This document shows, piece after piece, positions 1 to 9,122 of a stretch of DNA of 64,000 nt; position 1 is the stretch's first letter; every line of letters begins with the position of its first letter. The notes below the pieces were generated by a model. It was given only the letters and a program-made list of their open reading frames with translations, ran no database searches and was not told the DNA's origin. Where the stretch lies: positions 434,001-498,000 of the forward strand of contig NZ_DALZFB010000002.1 of assembly GCF_031979925.1 (NCBI RefSeq), written 5' to 3'. The position numbers were made by a program, and so were the translations under genes. This DNA is from Pseudescherichia sp031979925 (GTDB taxonomy: Bacteria > Pseudomonadota > Gammaproteobacteria > Enterobacterales > Enterobacteriaceae).

Positions 1-1
1 T

Positions 2-622
2 GCGCTCTCAACCCGTAACGACAATCCGCAGGCGGCAAGCCGTCCGTGGGATAAAGATCGTGACGGTTTTGTGCTGGGCGACGGCGCGGGTATGGTCATG
101 CTGGAAGAGTACGAGCATGCGAAAAAACGCGGCGCGAAAATCTATGCCGAACTGGTTGGCTTTGGTATGAGCAGCGATGCCTACCACATGACTTCACCGC
201 CGGAAAACGGCGCGGGCGCGGCGCTGGCTATGGTTAACGCACTGCGTGATGCCCAGCTGGATCCGGCGAAGATTGGCTACGTTAACGCCCACGGCACTTC
301 GACGCCAGCTGGCGATAAGGCCGAATCCCAGGCGGTTAAATCGGTGTTTGGCGAAGCGGCAAGCCGCGTGATGGTCAGCTCCACCAAATCCATGACCGGT
401 CACCTGCTGGGCGCGGCGGGCGCGGTAGAGTCTATCTACTCGATCCTGGCCCTGCGCGACCAGGCGATCCCGCCAACCATCAACCTGGATAACCCGGATG
501 AGGGTTGCGATCTGGACTACGTTCCGCATGTCGCACGCCAGGTAAGCAATCTGGAATACACCCTGTGTAACTCCTTTGGCTTCGGTGGTACCAACGGCTC
601 GCTGATCTTCAAACGGATCTAA
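2..622 (+). CDS. fabF: 3-oxoacyl-ACP synthase II, 3' part
   Basis: C-terminal half of beta-ketoacyl-ACP synthase II (KAS II), which condenses malonyl-ACP with acyl-ACP in type II fatty acid synthesis. The gene is cut by the left edge of the window and is open in frame from base 2. Visible are the HGTSTPAGD loop with the first catalytic histidine, the KSMTGHLLGAAG segment with the lysine and second histidine, and the glycine-rich NSFGFGGTNGSL end. The protein ends in FKRI, close to the E. coli C-terminus. The active-site cysteine lies upstream of the window. pabC follows in the same direction, as in E. coli. Confidence 0.97.
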   Translation, partial: ALSTRNDNPQAASRPWDKDRDGFVLGDGAGMVMLEEYEHAKKRGAKIYAELVGFGMSSDAYHMTSPPENGAGAALAMVNALRDAQLDPAKIGYVNAHGTSTPAGDKAESQAVKSVFGEAASRVMVSSTKSMTGHLLGAAGAVESIYSILALRDQAIPPTINLDNPDEGCDLDYVPHVARQVSNLEYTLCNSFGFGGTNGSLIFKRI

Positions 623-632
623 CGCCGTATGG

Positions 633-656
633 CCGGGTAGCCTCTGCGCTGCCCGG
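633..656 (+). terminator. Hairpin between fabF and pabC
   Basis: A 9-base arm (CCGGGTAGC) pairs with GCTGCCCGG around a 6-base loop, with one mismatch, 11 bases after the fabF stop. No U-run follows, so this is more likely an mRNA-stabilising hairpin or weak attenuator than a full terminator. pabC could be partly co-transcribed with fabF. Confidence 0.4.
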
Positions 657-752
657 TCTGCTCCGCACATTTTCCCTTTCAATTCAGCTTTCTCCGCTTG
701 TCCTACGCTACGCATCCTGCCAGACTACCCGGTCACTGACACAGGAGCCGCT

Positions 753-1568
753 ATGTTCTTGATAAATGGCTGCCAACAGCAGACGCTGGCGGCAAACGAC
801 AGGGCAGTACAGTTTGGTGACGGCTGCTTTACTACCGCCCGGATCCTGACTGGCCAGGTTCAGTTGCTCCCGGCACATCTGGCGCGCCTGCGTGAGGCCT
901 GTGAGCGTCTGCTGCTGCCCTTTAGCGACTGGGCACTCCTTGAGCAGGAGATGGTTACCCTTGCGAGTCACCAGCAAACAGGCGTATTGAAGGTGATTAT
1001 CAGCCGGGGCGCAGGCGGTCGCGGCTACAGCGCCAAAGGCTGCGAGACGCCGACGCGTATCCTAAGCCTGTCAGCCCTACCTGCGCACTACGATCGCTGG
1101 CGGCAGGAGGGGATTACCCTTACGCTCAGTCCCATCCGGCTCGGACGTAATCCTCATCTTGCGGGAATTAAGCATCTCAATCGCCTGGAACAGGTGCTGA
1201 TCCGTACTCATCTTGAGCAGACGGCAGGGGACGAGGCGCTGGTTCTTGACAGCGATGGGTTGCTTACGGAATGCTGTGCCGCGAATTTATTCTGGCGGAA
1301 AGGCACGACGGTATTTACGCCGCGTCTTGACCATGCAGGCGTGAAGGGCATTATGCGCAGGTTCATTATCGATCGGCTGGCTACGTCCGGGTTTAGCTTC
1401 GCCGAAGTGGCCGCGCGGCCAAAGGCGCTGGCTGACGCCGATGAGGTGCTGATCTGCAATGCGCTGATGCCGATTGTGCCGGTTAACGCCTGTGACGAGT
1501 GGGGCTGGACCTCCCGCGAGTTGTATACCTTTTTATCCCCCCTTTGTGAGCGTGCGATGTCGTCATGA
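753..1568 (+). CDS. pabC: Aminodeoxychorismate lyase
   Basis: PLP-dependent lyase that converts 4-amino-4-deoxychorismate to p-aminobenzoate and pyruvate in folate synthesis; cytosolic. At 271 residues it has the usual family length. The fold-type IV aminotransferase pattern is clear, with the PLP lysine at about K140 (context AGIKHLNRLEQ) and the glycine-rich RGAGGRGYS stretch near residue 85-93. The ATG at 753 is preceded by an AGGAG sequence. The stop overlaps the start of mltG by 4 bases (ATGA), which implies translational coupling. Confidence 0.96.
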   Translation: MFLINGCQQQTLAANDRAVQFGDGCFTTARILTGQVQLLPAHLARLREACERLLLPFSDWALLEQEMVTLASHQQTGVLKVIISRGAGGRGYSAKGCETPTRILSLSALPAHYDRWRQEGITLTLSPIRLGRNPHLAGIKHLNRLEQVLIRTHLEQTAGDEALVLDSDGLLTECCAANLFWRKGTTVFTPRLDHAGVKGIMRRFIIDRLATSGFSFAEVAARPKALADADEVLICNALMPIVPVNACDEWGWTSRELYTFLSPLCERAMSS

Positions 1569-2587
1569 AGAAAATGCTTCGTTTTGTTTTACTCCTGTTG
1601 GTGGTGCTGGGCATTGCCGCGGGTGCAGGTTACTGGAAGGTTCGCCAGCTGGCGGACAGCAAGCTGCTGATTAACGCAGAGACGATCTTTACCCTGAAAG
1701 CGGGCACTGGTCGACAGGCGCTGGGAACCCAGCTCTATAGCGAGAAGATTATCAACCGTCCCCGCGTTTTCCAGTGGCTGCTGCGCGTGGAGCCAGATCT
1801 TTCTCACTTTAAGGCCGGTACCTATCGCTTTACCCCGGATATGACGGTGCGCGATATGCTACGGCTGCTGGAGAGCGGCAAAGAGGCGCAGTTCCCGCTG
1901 CGTCTGGTAGAGGGGATGCGTCTTAGCGACTACCTGAAGCAGCTTCGGGACGCACCCTATATTCAGCACACCCTGAAGGATGACAGCTACGCCACGGTGG
2001 CGGAGGTGCTCAAGTTTGACCATCCCGAATGGATCGAGGGATGGTTCTGGCCCGATACCTGGCTCTACACGGCGAACACCACCGATGTGGCAATGCTCAA
2101 GCGTGCCCACGACAAAATGGTCGCCGCGGTAAAAAACGCCTGGGAAGGGCGGATAGAGGGGCTGCCGTACAAGGATCAGAACCAACTGGTCACCATGGCC
2201 TCAATTATTGAAAAAGAGACGGCGGTTGCCAGCGAGCGGGACCAGGTTGCCTCGGTCTTCATCAACCGTCTGCGTACCGGCATGCGTCTGCAAACCGATC
2301 CCACCGTGATCTACGGAATGGGGGAGAGCTATAACGGTAAAATCAGCCGTAGCGATCTGGAGACGCCAACGGCGTATAATACCTACACCATCAGCGGCCT
2401 GCCGCCGGGACCGATTGCCATTCCGAGCGATGCGTCGCTGCGTGCTGCTGCCCATCCGGCTAAGACGCCGTATCTCTATTTTGTGGCGGACGGTAAGGGG
2501 GGGCATACCTTTACCACCAACCTCGTCAGCCACAATCGCGCAGTGCAGGACTATTTGAAAGTGCTTAAGGAAAAAAATGGCCAGTAA
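1565..2587 (+). CDS. mltG: Endolytic murein transglycosylase MltG
   Basis: Inner-membrane lytic transglycosylase (YceG family) that cuts nascent glycan strands and is thought to set their length. Residues 5-25 form one N-terminal membrane anchor. The periplasmic YceG domain carries the catalytic segment MASIIEKET with E218 as the expected catalytic acid, followed by the conserved YNTYTISGLPPGPI region. The 340-residue length matches E. coli. It overlaps pabC by 4 bases and tmk by 11 bases, so the three genes are co-translated from one message. Confidence 0.96.
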   Translation: MKKMLRFVLLLLVVLGIAAGAGYWKVRQLADSKLLINAETIFTLKAGTGRQALGTQLYSEKIINRPRVFQWLLRVEPDLSHFKAGTYRFTPDMTVRDMLRLLESGKEAQFPLRLVEGMRLSDYLKQLRDAPYIQHTLKDDSYATVAEVLKFDHPEWIEGWFWPDTWLYTANTTDVAMLKRAHDKMVAAVKNAWEGRIEGLPYKDQNQLVTMASIIEKETAVASERDQVASVFINRLRTGMRLQTDPTVIYGMGESYNGKISRSDLETPTAYNTYTISGLPPGPIAIPSDASLRAAAHPAKTPYLYFVADGKGGHTFTTNLVSHNRAVQDYLKVLKEKNGQ

Positions 2588-3218
2588 ATACATCGTTATC
2601 GAAGGGCTGGAAGGGGCCGGAAAGACCACTGCCCGCGATACCGTCGTGGAGACGCTGACCCAGCTCGGCGTTAACGAGATGATCTTTACCCGTGAGCCGG
2701 GCGGTACGCAGCTTGCCGAGAAGCTGCGTAGCCTGGTGCTGGATATCAAATCCGTAGGCGATGAGGTGATTACCGACAAAGCTGAAGTGCTGATGTTCTA
2801 CGCTGCCCGCGTTCAGCTGGTGGAGACCGTTATCAAGCCTGCGCTGGCCCGAGGCTGCTGGGTGATTGGCGATCGCCACGATCTCTCAACTCAGGCCTAC
2901 CAGGGCGGCGGACGCGGCATTGATGCGCATATGCTGGCTACGCTGCGCGACACGGTGTTAGGCGATTTTCGCCCCGACCTGACGCTTTACCTCGACGTAG
3001 AGCCGGAAGTGGGCCTGAAACGCGCTCGCGCCCGGGGCGAGCTGGACCGCATTGAGCAGGAGTCCTATGACTTCTTCCATCGCGCGCGCGCCCGTTATCT
3101 GGAGCTTGCCGCGGCCGATCCGCGCATCAAAACCATCGACGCCACCCGTTCCCTCGAGGAGGTGATGAGCGATATCCGCCAGACGGTCACCGCCTGGGTG
3201 CAGGAGCAGAGCGCATGA
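2577..3218 (+). CDS. tmk: Thymidylate kinase
   Basis: Phosphorylates dTMP to dTDP with ATP, an essential step in dTTP synthesis. The P-loop GLEGAGKTT lies at residues 10-18. The DRHDLSTQAYQGGGR segment (about 98-112) is the dTMP-binding DRX motif, and the R-rich LID region follows near residue 145-155. Length is 213 residues, as in E. coli. The start lies inside the end of mltG and the stop overlaps holB by 4 bases. Confidence 0.97.
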   Translation: MASKYIVIEGLEGAGKTTARDTVVETLTQLGVNEMIFTREPGGTQLAEKLRSLVLDIKSVGDEVITDKAEVLMFYAARVQLVETVIKPALARGCWVIGDRHDLSTQAYQGGGRGIDAHMLATLRDTVLGDFRPDLTLYLDVEPEVGLKRARARGELDRIEQESYDFFHRARARYLELAAADPRIKTIDATRSLEEVMSDIRQTVTAWVQEQSA

Positions 3219-4219
3219 AATGGTATCCATGGTTACGCCCCGACTTTGAACGCCTGGTTAGCAGCTATCAGGCCGGACGCGGACACCATGCGCTACTGAT
3301 CCACGCCCTGCCCGGTATGGGCGATGAGGCGTTAATCTATGCCCTGACGCGCTATCTGCTCTGCCAGCAGCCCGACGGACATAAAAGCTGCGGTCGCTGT
3401 CGCGGCTGTCAGCTGATGCAGGCCGGGACCCATCCGGATTACTATGTGCTGGAGCCAGAGAAGGGCAAAAGCACGCTCGGTATCGACGCGGTGCGTGAGG
3501 TGAGCGAAAAGCTTTACGAACACGCCCGGCTGGGTGGCGCGAAGGTGGTGTGGGTCAGCGATGCGGCCCGGCTAACAGAGGCCGCTGCCAATGCCCTGCT
3601 AAAAACGTTGGAGGAGCCGCCGGCTAACACCTGGTTCTTCCTCGCCTGTCGCGAACCTGCCCGTCTGCTGGCCACCCTGCGCAGCCGCTGTCGTCTGCAT
3701 CACCTTGCGCCACCTGAAGAGCGCTACGCCTGCGCCTGGCTTGCGCGTGAGGTTCAGGCGTCGCCCGAGGCGATCCTGACGGCTTTGCGTCTCTGCGGCG
3801 GTGCGCCGGGCGCGGCGCAAAGTATGCTCGCTACCGATGCCTGGGCGCAGCGTCAGGCGCTGTGTGCCGCAGTCGATGCGGCGCTGACCAGCGGCGACTG
3901 GCTCTCTCTGCTGCCTGCGCTGAACCATGACAGCGTTACCGATCGTCTGCACTGGCTGGCTTCGCTCTATCTCGACGCGATGAAAATCCAGCAGGGGGCG
4001 ACGCTGCTTAGCAACGCTGATGCCCATCCGCTGGTGGTCCGACTGGCTAAAATTATCGCGCCTGCCCGGTTGCGCGTTATCTTAGCGGCGATCTTTACCT
4101 GCCGGGAGCAGCTGTTGACCGTGACCGGCGTCAATCGCGAACTGCTGTTAACCGATTTACTCCTGAGCCAGGAGCACTGGCTGCAACCCGACGCCGTGCT
4201 GCCTGTATCCCATCTTTAA
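3215..4219 (+). CDS. holB: DNA polymerase III subunit delta'
   Basis: Clamp-loader subunit that, with delta, gamma/tau, chi and psi, loads the beta sliding clamp. It is a RecA/AAA+-like protein with a degenerate nucleotide site (GMGDEA where a P-loop would be), as expected for delta'. Four cysteines (C50, C59, C62, C65) form the structural zinc module. The sensor region TLEEPPANTWFFL and an SRC motif (residues about 157-159) are present. Length is 334 residues, as in E. coli. It overlaps tmk by ATGA. Confidence 0.97.
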   Translation: MKWYPWLRPDFERLVSSYQAGRGHHALLIHALPGMGDEALIYALTRYLLCQQPDGHKSCGRCRGCQLMQAGTHPDYYVLEPEKGKSTLGIDAVREVSEKLYEHARLGGAKVVWVSDAARLTEAAANALLKTLEEPPANTWFFLACREPARLLATLRSRCRLHHLAPPEERYACAWLAREVQASPEAILTALRLCGGAPGAAQSMLATDAWAQRQALCAAVDAALTSGDWLSLLPALNHDSVTDRLHWLASLYLDAMKIQQGATLLSNADAHPLVVRLAKIIAPARLRVILAAIFTCREQLLTVTGVNRELLLTDLLLSQEHWLQPDAVLPVSHL

Positions 4220-4229
4220 GAGAGACATT

Positions 4230-5024
4230 ATGTTTTTAGTCGACTCCCACTGCCACCTTGATGGCCTTGATTATCAATCTCTGCACCGGGACCTGGACGA
4301 CGTGCTGGCGAAAGCCGCTGCCCGCGACGTTAAGTTCTGCCTCGCCGTGGCCACCACACTGCCGGGCTACCGCGCCATGCGTGAGCTGGTGGGCAATCGT
4401 GACAACGTGGCCTTCTCCTGCGGCGTACATCCGCTCAATCAGGACGAGGTGTATGACGTCGAGGAGCTACGTACCCTGGCGGCAGAAGAGGGCGTCGTAG
4501 CCATGGGCGAGACGGGGCTGGACTACTTTTATACCCCGGAAACCAAACCTATTCAGCAAGAGTCGTTCCGCAACCATATCCGCATTGGCCGCGAGCTGAA
4601 CAAACCGGTGATTGTCCATACCCGTGACGCTCGCGAAGATACGCTGGCGATTCTGGCCGAGGAAAAGGTGACGGATTGCGGTGGCGTACTACACTGTTTC
4701 ACAGAAGACAGAGAAACGGCAGGTAAGCTGCTGGATATGGGCTTCTATATTTCGTTCTCTGGCATTGTTACGTTCCGTAACGCTGAACAGCTGCGCGACG
4801 CTGCACGCTATGTGCCGCTGGACAGAATGCTGGTAGAGACGGATTCACCCTATCTGGCACCGGTACCACACCGGGGCAAAGAGAACCAGCCCGCAATGAC
4901 CCGCGACGTGGCGGAGTATATGGCGGTGCTGAAGGGCGTATCGTTGGAGACGCTGGCGCAGCAGACTACACAGAACTTCGCCACGCTGTTCCATATTGAC
5001 CCCGCCCGCCTGCAATCCCGCTGA
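4230..5024 (+). CDS. ycfH: TatD-family metal-dependent hydrolase YcfH
   Basis: Metallo-dependent hydrolase of the TatD DNase family; the physiological substrate of YcfH is not settled. Family metal ligands are visible: DSHCHLD at the N-terminus (H7, H9), GETGLDYFY (Glu near residue 92), the histidines of VIVHTRDA and GVLHCFTE, and the ETDSPYLAP aspartate. The gene follows holB by 10 bases with an AAGAGAG ribosome-binding site, so it completes the pabC-to-ycfH operon. Length is 264 residues. Confidence 0.93.
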   Translation: MFLVDSHCHLDGLDYQSLHRDLDDVLAKAAARDVKFCLAVATTLPGYRAMRELVGNRDNVAFSCGVHPLNQDEVYDVEELRTLAAEEGVVAMGETGLDYFYTPETKPIQQESFRNHIRIGRELNKPVIVHTRDAREDTLAILAEEKVTDCGGVLHCFTEDRETAGKLLDMGFYISFSGIVTFRNAEQLRDAARYVPLDRMLVETDSPYLAPVPHRGKENQPAMTRDVAEYMAVLKGVSLETLAQQTTQNFATLFHIDPARLQSR

Positions 5025-5169
5025 TACCTCTGTTTTTTTAAAGCTCGTAATTAATTTGCAATGCGAGTAAAGTTCACCGCCGTAAACGGGGCGGTGAACG
5101 CCATTTTTCACGCGTTCTGGCACCTGTTTTGTAAATATGTGAAAGTTTTGCGGCGGCTGCGTTTTGAAA

Positions 5170-5185
5170 CGTGATAGCGGTCAAA
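5170..5185 (+). promoter_or_regulatory. CRP-like site upstream of ptsG
   Basis: The sequence CGTGA-N6-TCAAA resembles the CRP consensus TGTGA-N6-TCACA. Its centre is about 40 bases upstream of the expected ptsG transcript start near 5218, the position reported for the major CRP site in E. coli. The match is good but not perfect. Confidence 0.6.
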
Positions 5186-5198
5186 CAAACTTGGGACG

Positions 5199-5226
5199 AT
5201 TTATTTTACTCTGTGTAATAAATAAA
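5199..5226 (+). promoter_or_regulatory. Mlc-like operator at the ptsG start site
   Basis: An AT-rich inverted repeat with TTTATT and AATAAA arms around TTACTCTGTGT matches the Mlc (DgsA) operator overlapping the E. coli ptsG promoter, as I recall it. Mlc represses ptsG when glucose is absent. Repression is inferred from conservation of the site only. Confidence 0.65.
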
Positions 5227-5302
5227 GGGCACTTAGATGCTCTGACCAGGGCGCGGTTCTCCCCCCGCGCCAATGCGTGAAAACGTACAAAAAAGCACAA
5301 AT

Positions 5303-5325
5303 ACTCAGGAGCACTCTCAATTATG
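5303..5325 (+). promoter_or_regulatory. SgrS small-RNA target at the ptsG ribosome-binding site
   Basis: The leader just before the ptsG ATG (ACTCAGGAGCACTCTCAATT) is the sequence that SgrS RNA pairs with in E. coli during glucose-phosphate stress, as I recall it. It covers the Shine-Dalgarno AGGAG, so pairing would block ribosome entry and trigger RNase E decay. The sgrS gene is not in this window. Confidence 0.7.
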
Positions 5326-6756
5326 TTTAAGAATGCATTTGCTAACCTGCAAAAGGTCGGTAAATCACTGATGCTGCCCGTTTCCGTACTGCCCATCGCA
5401 GGGATCCTGCTTGGCGTCGGTTCGGCAAACTTTACCTGGCTTCCAGAAGTGGTTTCCCATGTTATGGCAGAAGCGGGCGGTTCCGTTTTTGCTAACATGC
5501 CTCTGATTTTCGCTATCGGTGTTGCGCTTGGCTTTACCAATAACGACGGCGTATCTGCGCTAGCCGCGGTGGTTGCTTATGGCATCATGGTGAAAACCAT
5601 GGCCGTAGTTGCGCCGCTGGTGCTGCATCTGCCTGCGGAAGAGATCGCGGCGAAACACCTGGCGGATACCGGTGTTCTCGGCGGGATCATCGCGGGTGCG
5701 ATTGCTGCCTACATGTTCAACCGCTTCTACCGCATCAAGCTCCCTGAGTATCTGGGCTTCTTCGCCGGTAAGCGCTTCGTGCCGATCATCTCTGGTCTGG
5801 CTGCGATCTTCATGGGCGTGATCCTCTCCTTCATTTGGCCACCGATCGGTACGGCTATCCAGACCTTCTCCCAGTGGGCTGCTTACCAGAACCCGGTTGT
5901 GGCGTTTGGTATCTACGGTTTCATTGAGCGCTGCCTGGTACCGTTCGGTCTGCACCACATCTGGAACGTTCCTTTCCAGATGCAGATTGGCGAATACACC
6001 AACGCGGCAGGCCAGGTCTTCCACGGCGATATCCCGCGCTACATGGCAGGCGACCCGACCGCAGGTAAACTCTCCGGTGGCTTCCTGTTCAAAATGTACG
6101 GCCTGCCGGCTGCTGCGATTGCCATCTGGCACTCTGCAAAACCGGAAAACCGTGCCAAAGTGGGCGGTATCATGATCTCCGCCGCGCTGACCTCGTTCCT
6201 GACCGGTATCACCGAGCCGATCGAGTTCTCCTTCATGTTCGTTGCGCCGATCCTTTACGCAATCCATGCGGTGCTGGCAGGTCTGGCCTTCCCGATCTGT
6301 ATCCTGCTGGGTATGCGTGACGGGACCTCCTTCTCACACGGTCTGATCGACTTCATCGTGCTGAGTGGTAACGGCAGCAAACTGTGGCTGTTCCCGATTG
6401 TTGGCCTGTGCTACGCGGCAATCTACTACACCGTGTTCCGCGTGCTGATCAAAGCGCTTGATCTGAAAACGCCGGGCCGTGAAGACGCAACCGAAGATTC
6501 TAAAGCTGGCGCAACCAGCGAGATGGCTCCGGCGCTGGTCTCCGCCTTCGGTGGTAAAGAGAACATCACTAACCTCGACGCCTGTATTACTCGTCTGCGC
6601 GTGAGCGTGGCCGACGTGGCGAAGGTTGACCAGGCTGGCCTGAAGAAACTGGGTGCAGCGGGTGTGGTTGTTGCAGGTTCGGGCGTTCAGGCTATTTTCG
6701 GTACCAAATCCGATAACCTGAAAACCGAAATGGATGAGTACATCCGCAACAGCTAA
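5323..6756 (+). CDS. ptsG: PTS glucose-specific IIBC component
   Basis: Inner-membrane glucose permease that imports and phosphorylates glucose using phosphate from HPr via IIA-Glc. The IIC domain (about residues 1-385) has about ten hydrophobic membrane segments and the conserved GITEPIEFSFMF motif. The cytoplasmic IIB domain (about 400-477) carries the phosphorylated cysteine in LDACITRLRV, near residue 421. The 477-residue length equals E. coli. The start has AGGAG 8 bases upstream. The gene stands alone between a regulated promoter region and a strong terminator. Confidence 0.98.
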   Translation: MFKNAFANLQKVGKSLMLPVSVLPIAGILLGVGSANFTWLPEVVSHVMAEAGGSVFANMPLIFAIGVALGFTNNDGVSALAAVVAYGIMVKTMAVVAPLVLHLPAEEIAAKHLADTGVLGGIIAGAIAAYMFNRFYRIKLPEYLGFFAGKRFVPIISGLAAIFMGVILSFIWPPIGTAIQTFSQWAAYQNPVVAFGIYGFIERCLVPFGLHHIWNVPFQMQIGEYTNAAGQVFHGDIPRYMAGDPTAGKLSGGFLFKMYGLPAAAIAIWHSAKPENRAKVGGIMISAALTSFLTGITEPIEFSFMFVAPILYAIHAVLAGLAFPICILLGMRDGTSFSHGLIDFIVLSGNGSKLWLFPIVGLCYAAIYYTVFRVLIKALDLKTPGREDATEDSKAGATSEMAPALVSAFGGKENITNLDACITRLRVSVADVAKVDQAGLKKLGAAGVVVAGSGVQAIFGTKSDNLKTEMDEYIRNS

Positions 6757-6775
6757 TTTGCAGTCTGGGGAGACT

Positions 6776-6802
6776 GAGGGAGCCGCAAGGCTCCCTTTTT
6801 TA
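6776..6802 (+). terminator. Rho-independent terminator of ptsG
   Basis: GGGAGCC and GGCTCCC arms around GCAA are followed by six T residues. It lies about 20 bases after the ptsG stop. Confidence 0.93.
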
Positions 6803-6911
6803 TTGCTTACCCTTTGGTAATTCATGCCCTTAAAGCGTAATCACTATGATAAGTAACGAATGGAGGCTAAGATTTTTATACTTGTCCAACGCTGAAACAG
6901 AGAGTATTTGT

Positions 6912-8015
6912 ATGTCTAATCCCACGCTATTTACACCGCTCCGCATCAGAAATCTCGAGATTGAAAACCGGATCGTGATTGCCCCCATGTGCCAATATTC
7001 GGCTGAAGAGGGATGCATGACTGACTGGCACATGATGCATCTGGGACAGCTGGCGCAATCCGGTGCGGGTTTACTGACGATTGAAGCCACAGCCGTTTCC
7101 CCTGAAGGGCGCATCACCTTTGCCGACGTCGGTCTCTATGATGATAAGTCTGAGGCCGCCATGGCCCGGGTGCTCGATGCAATCCGTAAATGGTCGGATA
7201 TGCCGATTGCGATCCAGCTGGCGCATGCAGGAAGAAAAGCATCGACCTACAAGCCATGGGAGAAACAGGGGCAGATCCCGCCTGACCATGAAAACGGCTG
7301 GCAAACGTTAGCGCCCTCCGCTGTACCTTACAGCACAGGCTATACGCCTCCTACCGCTCTGGACAGTGCCGGGCTAGAGGAGATCCGCACCCAGTTTGCC
7401 AATGCCGCGAAACGCGCTGCCAAACTGGATATCGATCTGATTCAAATTCACGCCGCGCATGGTTACCTGCTGCATCAGTTCCTGTCGCCCCTATCGAACC
7501 AGCGTACTGATGAGTACGGCGGCTCGCTGGAAAACCGCGCCAGATTTCCGCTGGAAATTTTTGATGTAGTTCGGGAAGCGTTCCCGGCAGAGAAGGCGAT
7601 TAGCGTGCGCATCTCCGCGACGGACTGGGTTGAGGGCGGATTCGATATTGAAGAGGCCGTGGAGTTTGCAAAAATGCTTGAGGCGCGTGGTGTTGATGCT
7701 ATCCATGTTTCCAGCGGTGGTCTCCATCCCGATCAAAAGATCGATGTCTACCCGGGCTATCAGGTTCCGTTAGCGAGAGCGGTAAAATCCGCTGTAAGCA
7801 TTCCTGTTGTTGCGGTGGGATTAATCACCGAACCACAACACGCCGAGGCAATCGTATCCAGTGGTGATGCAGATATTGTCGGGATTGCACGTACGGCGCT
7901 GTACGATCCGCGTTGGCCCTGGCACGCCGCGGCGACACTGGGTGCACAGGTGCGGGCAGCCAGCCAGTACCTTCGCTGCCAGCCTCACACGCTTAAGAAC
8001 CTGTTTAAATCCTGA
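6912..8015 (+). CDS. NADH:flavin oxidoreductase, old yellow enzyme (YqjM class)
   Basis: FMN-dependent ene-reductase of the old yellow enzyme family, 367 residues from the chosen ATG. Features of the YqjM/xenobiotic-reductase subclass are visible: PMCQY (C27, Y29) near the flavin, the substrate-binding HAAHGYLL pattern, and the SPLSNQRTDEYGGSLENR signature. The open frame extends upstream to 6846, but the homologous domain begins at MSNPTLFTPL, so I place the start at 6912. The natural substrate is unknown; the family reduces activated C=C bonds and some nitro compounds. It is the first gene of the block between ptsG and fhuE, convergent with the channel gene. Confidence 0.88.
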   Translation: MSNPTLFTPLRIRNLEIENRIVIAPMCQYSAEEGCMTDWHMMHLGQLAQSGAGLLTIEATAVSPEGRITFADVGLYDDKSEAAMARVLDAIRKWSDMPIAIQLAHAGRKASTYKPWEKQGQIPPDHENGWQTLAPSAVPYSTGYTPPTALDSAGLEEIRTQFANAAKRAAKLDIDLIQIHAAHGYLLHQFLSPLSNQRTDEYGGSLENRARFPLEIFDVVREAFPAEKAISVRISATDWVEGGFDIEEAVEFAKMLEARGVDAIHVSSGGLHPDQKIDVYPGYQVPLARAVKSAVSIPVVAVGLITEPQHAEAIVSSGDADIVGIARTALYDPRWPWHAAATLGAQVRAASQYLRCQPHTLKNLFKS

Positions 8016-8022
8016 CACAGCA

Positions 8023-8040
8023 GGCGGGGGCAACCCCGCC
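8023..8040. terminator. Hairpin between two convergent genes
   Basis: Perfect inverted repeat GGCGGGGGCAACCCCGCC sits between the convergent stops of the reductase and the MscS-type gene. No long T-run follows on either strand, so termination is plausible but not certain. The same 18 bases occur again at 9697-9714. Confidence 0.5.
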
Positions 8041-8045
8041 GATAA

Positions 8046-9122
8046 TCATTCATTCCCGGAGACACCGGGACCAATCAATGTCGCCCTTACCTGAGGAAGA
8101 CTCTGCGGATAATTTTGTTGAATAAACTCAATCATTTTTTCCCGCACGTGACAGCGTAAATCGAAGGCCATAGGTGAATTCTGCGCCGTCATTAACAATC
8201 TGATTGTCATGCTTTTTTCAGTCGTATCGGTAACCTGGAGGACCTGCGTTTGTTGATCCCAGAGTTTTGTTTCACTGAGCACCTTTTCAAAGTGTTTTCG
8301 AAGAGGCTCTAAAGGCATCGAATAATCCAGATAAAGAAAAACAGAGCCTAAAATTTGTGCATTGTTACGCGTCCAGTTTTGAAATGGATTTTCTGTAAAG
8401 TAGGTAATCGGTAAGACCAGTCGGCGCAGATCCCAGAGACGCACCACAACATACGTCAGGTTTATCTCTTCAATCCAACCCCACTCTTTTTCAACCACCA
8501 CAGCATCATCGATTTTTATGGGTTGCGTAAACGCTATCTGAATTCCGGCAAACAAATTGACAAGCGATTTCTGTAGGGCGAAACCAATTATTATTCCGGC
8601 AACCCCTGCACCGGCCAGGATGGTCGTACCAAATTTTCTAACGCCAGGAAAGCTAAGTAGAATCAGTGAAAGACAGAACGTCACAAGCACAACAATAGCG
8701 ACTTTCTTAACATACATTATCTGAGTGCGAATTTTGCGGGCACGAAGATTATTTGAGATATTAATATCGTAGCGTATAAAAAGCATATCCTGTGCAACAT
8801 TAATTAATCGAATCAGCACAGAGCAAAATGACAATATAATAAATATATTGATTGCAGTTATAATAAATAGAAAGGATTCAGGTTGAATGTGGACATAATT
8901 AACCCCTATGCGTATTAACAGCAGAGGAATGAAAAGAAACATTGATCCACGAAGGTGTTTCTCCAGTGATTTGAATAGCTTTCTGTCGCGACTCTGCCAG
9001 TAGCGGATGAATCGTAGAAGTATAAATCTCGCGAGAAAACCTACCGCGAGCGAGAGAGTCACGACCAATACCGCAGGCACCCATGTCGGCGCGACAGATA
9101 ACTCACCAAATAAAAAAGACAT
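8046..9122 (-). CDS. MscS-family mechanosensitive ion channel
   Basis: Membrane protein of 358 residues. Four or five hydrophobic segments occupy about residues 10-175. The pore-lining helix is recognisable in the glycine/alanine-rich GAGVAGIIIGFALQ stretch. The cytoplasmic MscS beta domain follows (IKIDDAVVVEKEWGWIEEINL) and then the alpha/beta domain. The family releases solutes on hypo-osmotic shock. This is not MscS itself, and I do not recognise a named orthologue. ATG at 9122 has AGGGG 6 bases upstream. Local base composition is more AT-rich than the neighbouring core genes, consistent with acquisition. Confidence 0.85.
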   Translation of the reverse strand: MSFLFGELSVAPTWVPAVLVVTLSLAVGFLARFILLRFIRYWQSRDRKLFKSLEKHLRGSMFLFIPLLLIRIGVNYVHIQPESFLFIITAINIFIILSFCSVLIRLINVAQDMLFIRYDINISNNLRARKIRTQIMYVKKVAIVVLVTFCLSLILLSFPGVRKFGTTILAGAGVAGIIIGFALQKSLVNLFAGIQIAFTQPIKIDDAVVVEKEWGWIEEINLTYVVVRLWDLRRLVLPITYFTENPFQNWTRNNAQILGSVFLYLDYSMPLEPLRKHFEKVLSETKLWDQQTQVLQVTDTTEKSMTIRLLMTAQNSPMAFDLRCHVREKMIEFIQQNYPQSLPQVRATLIGPGVSGNE

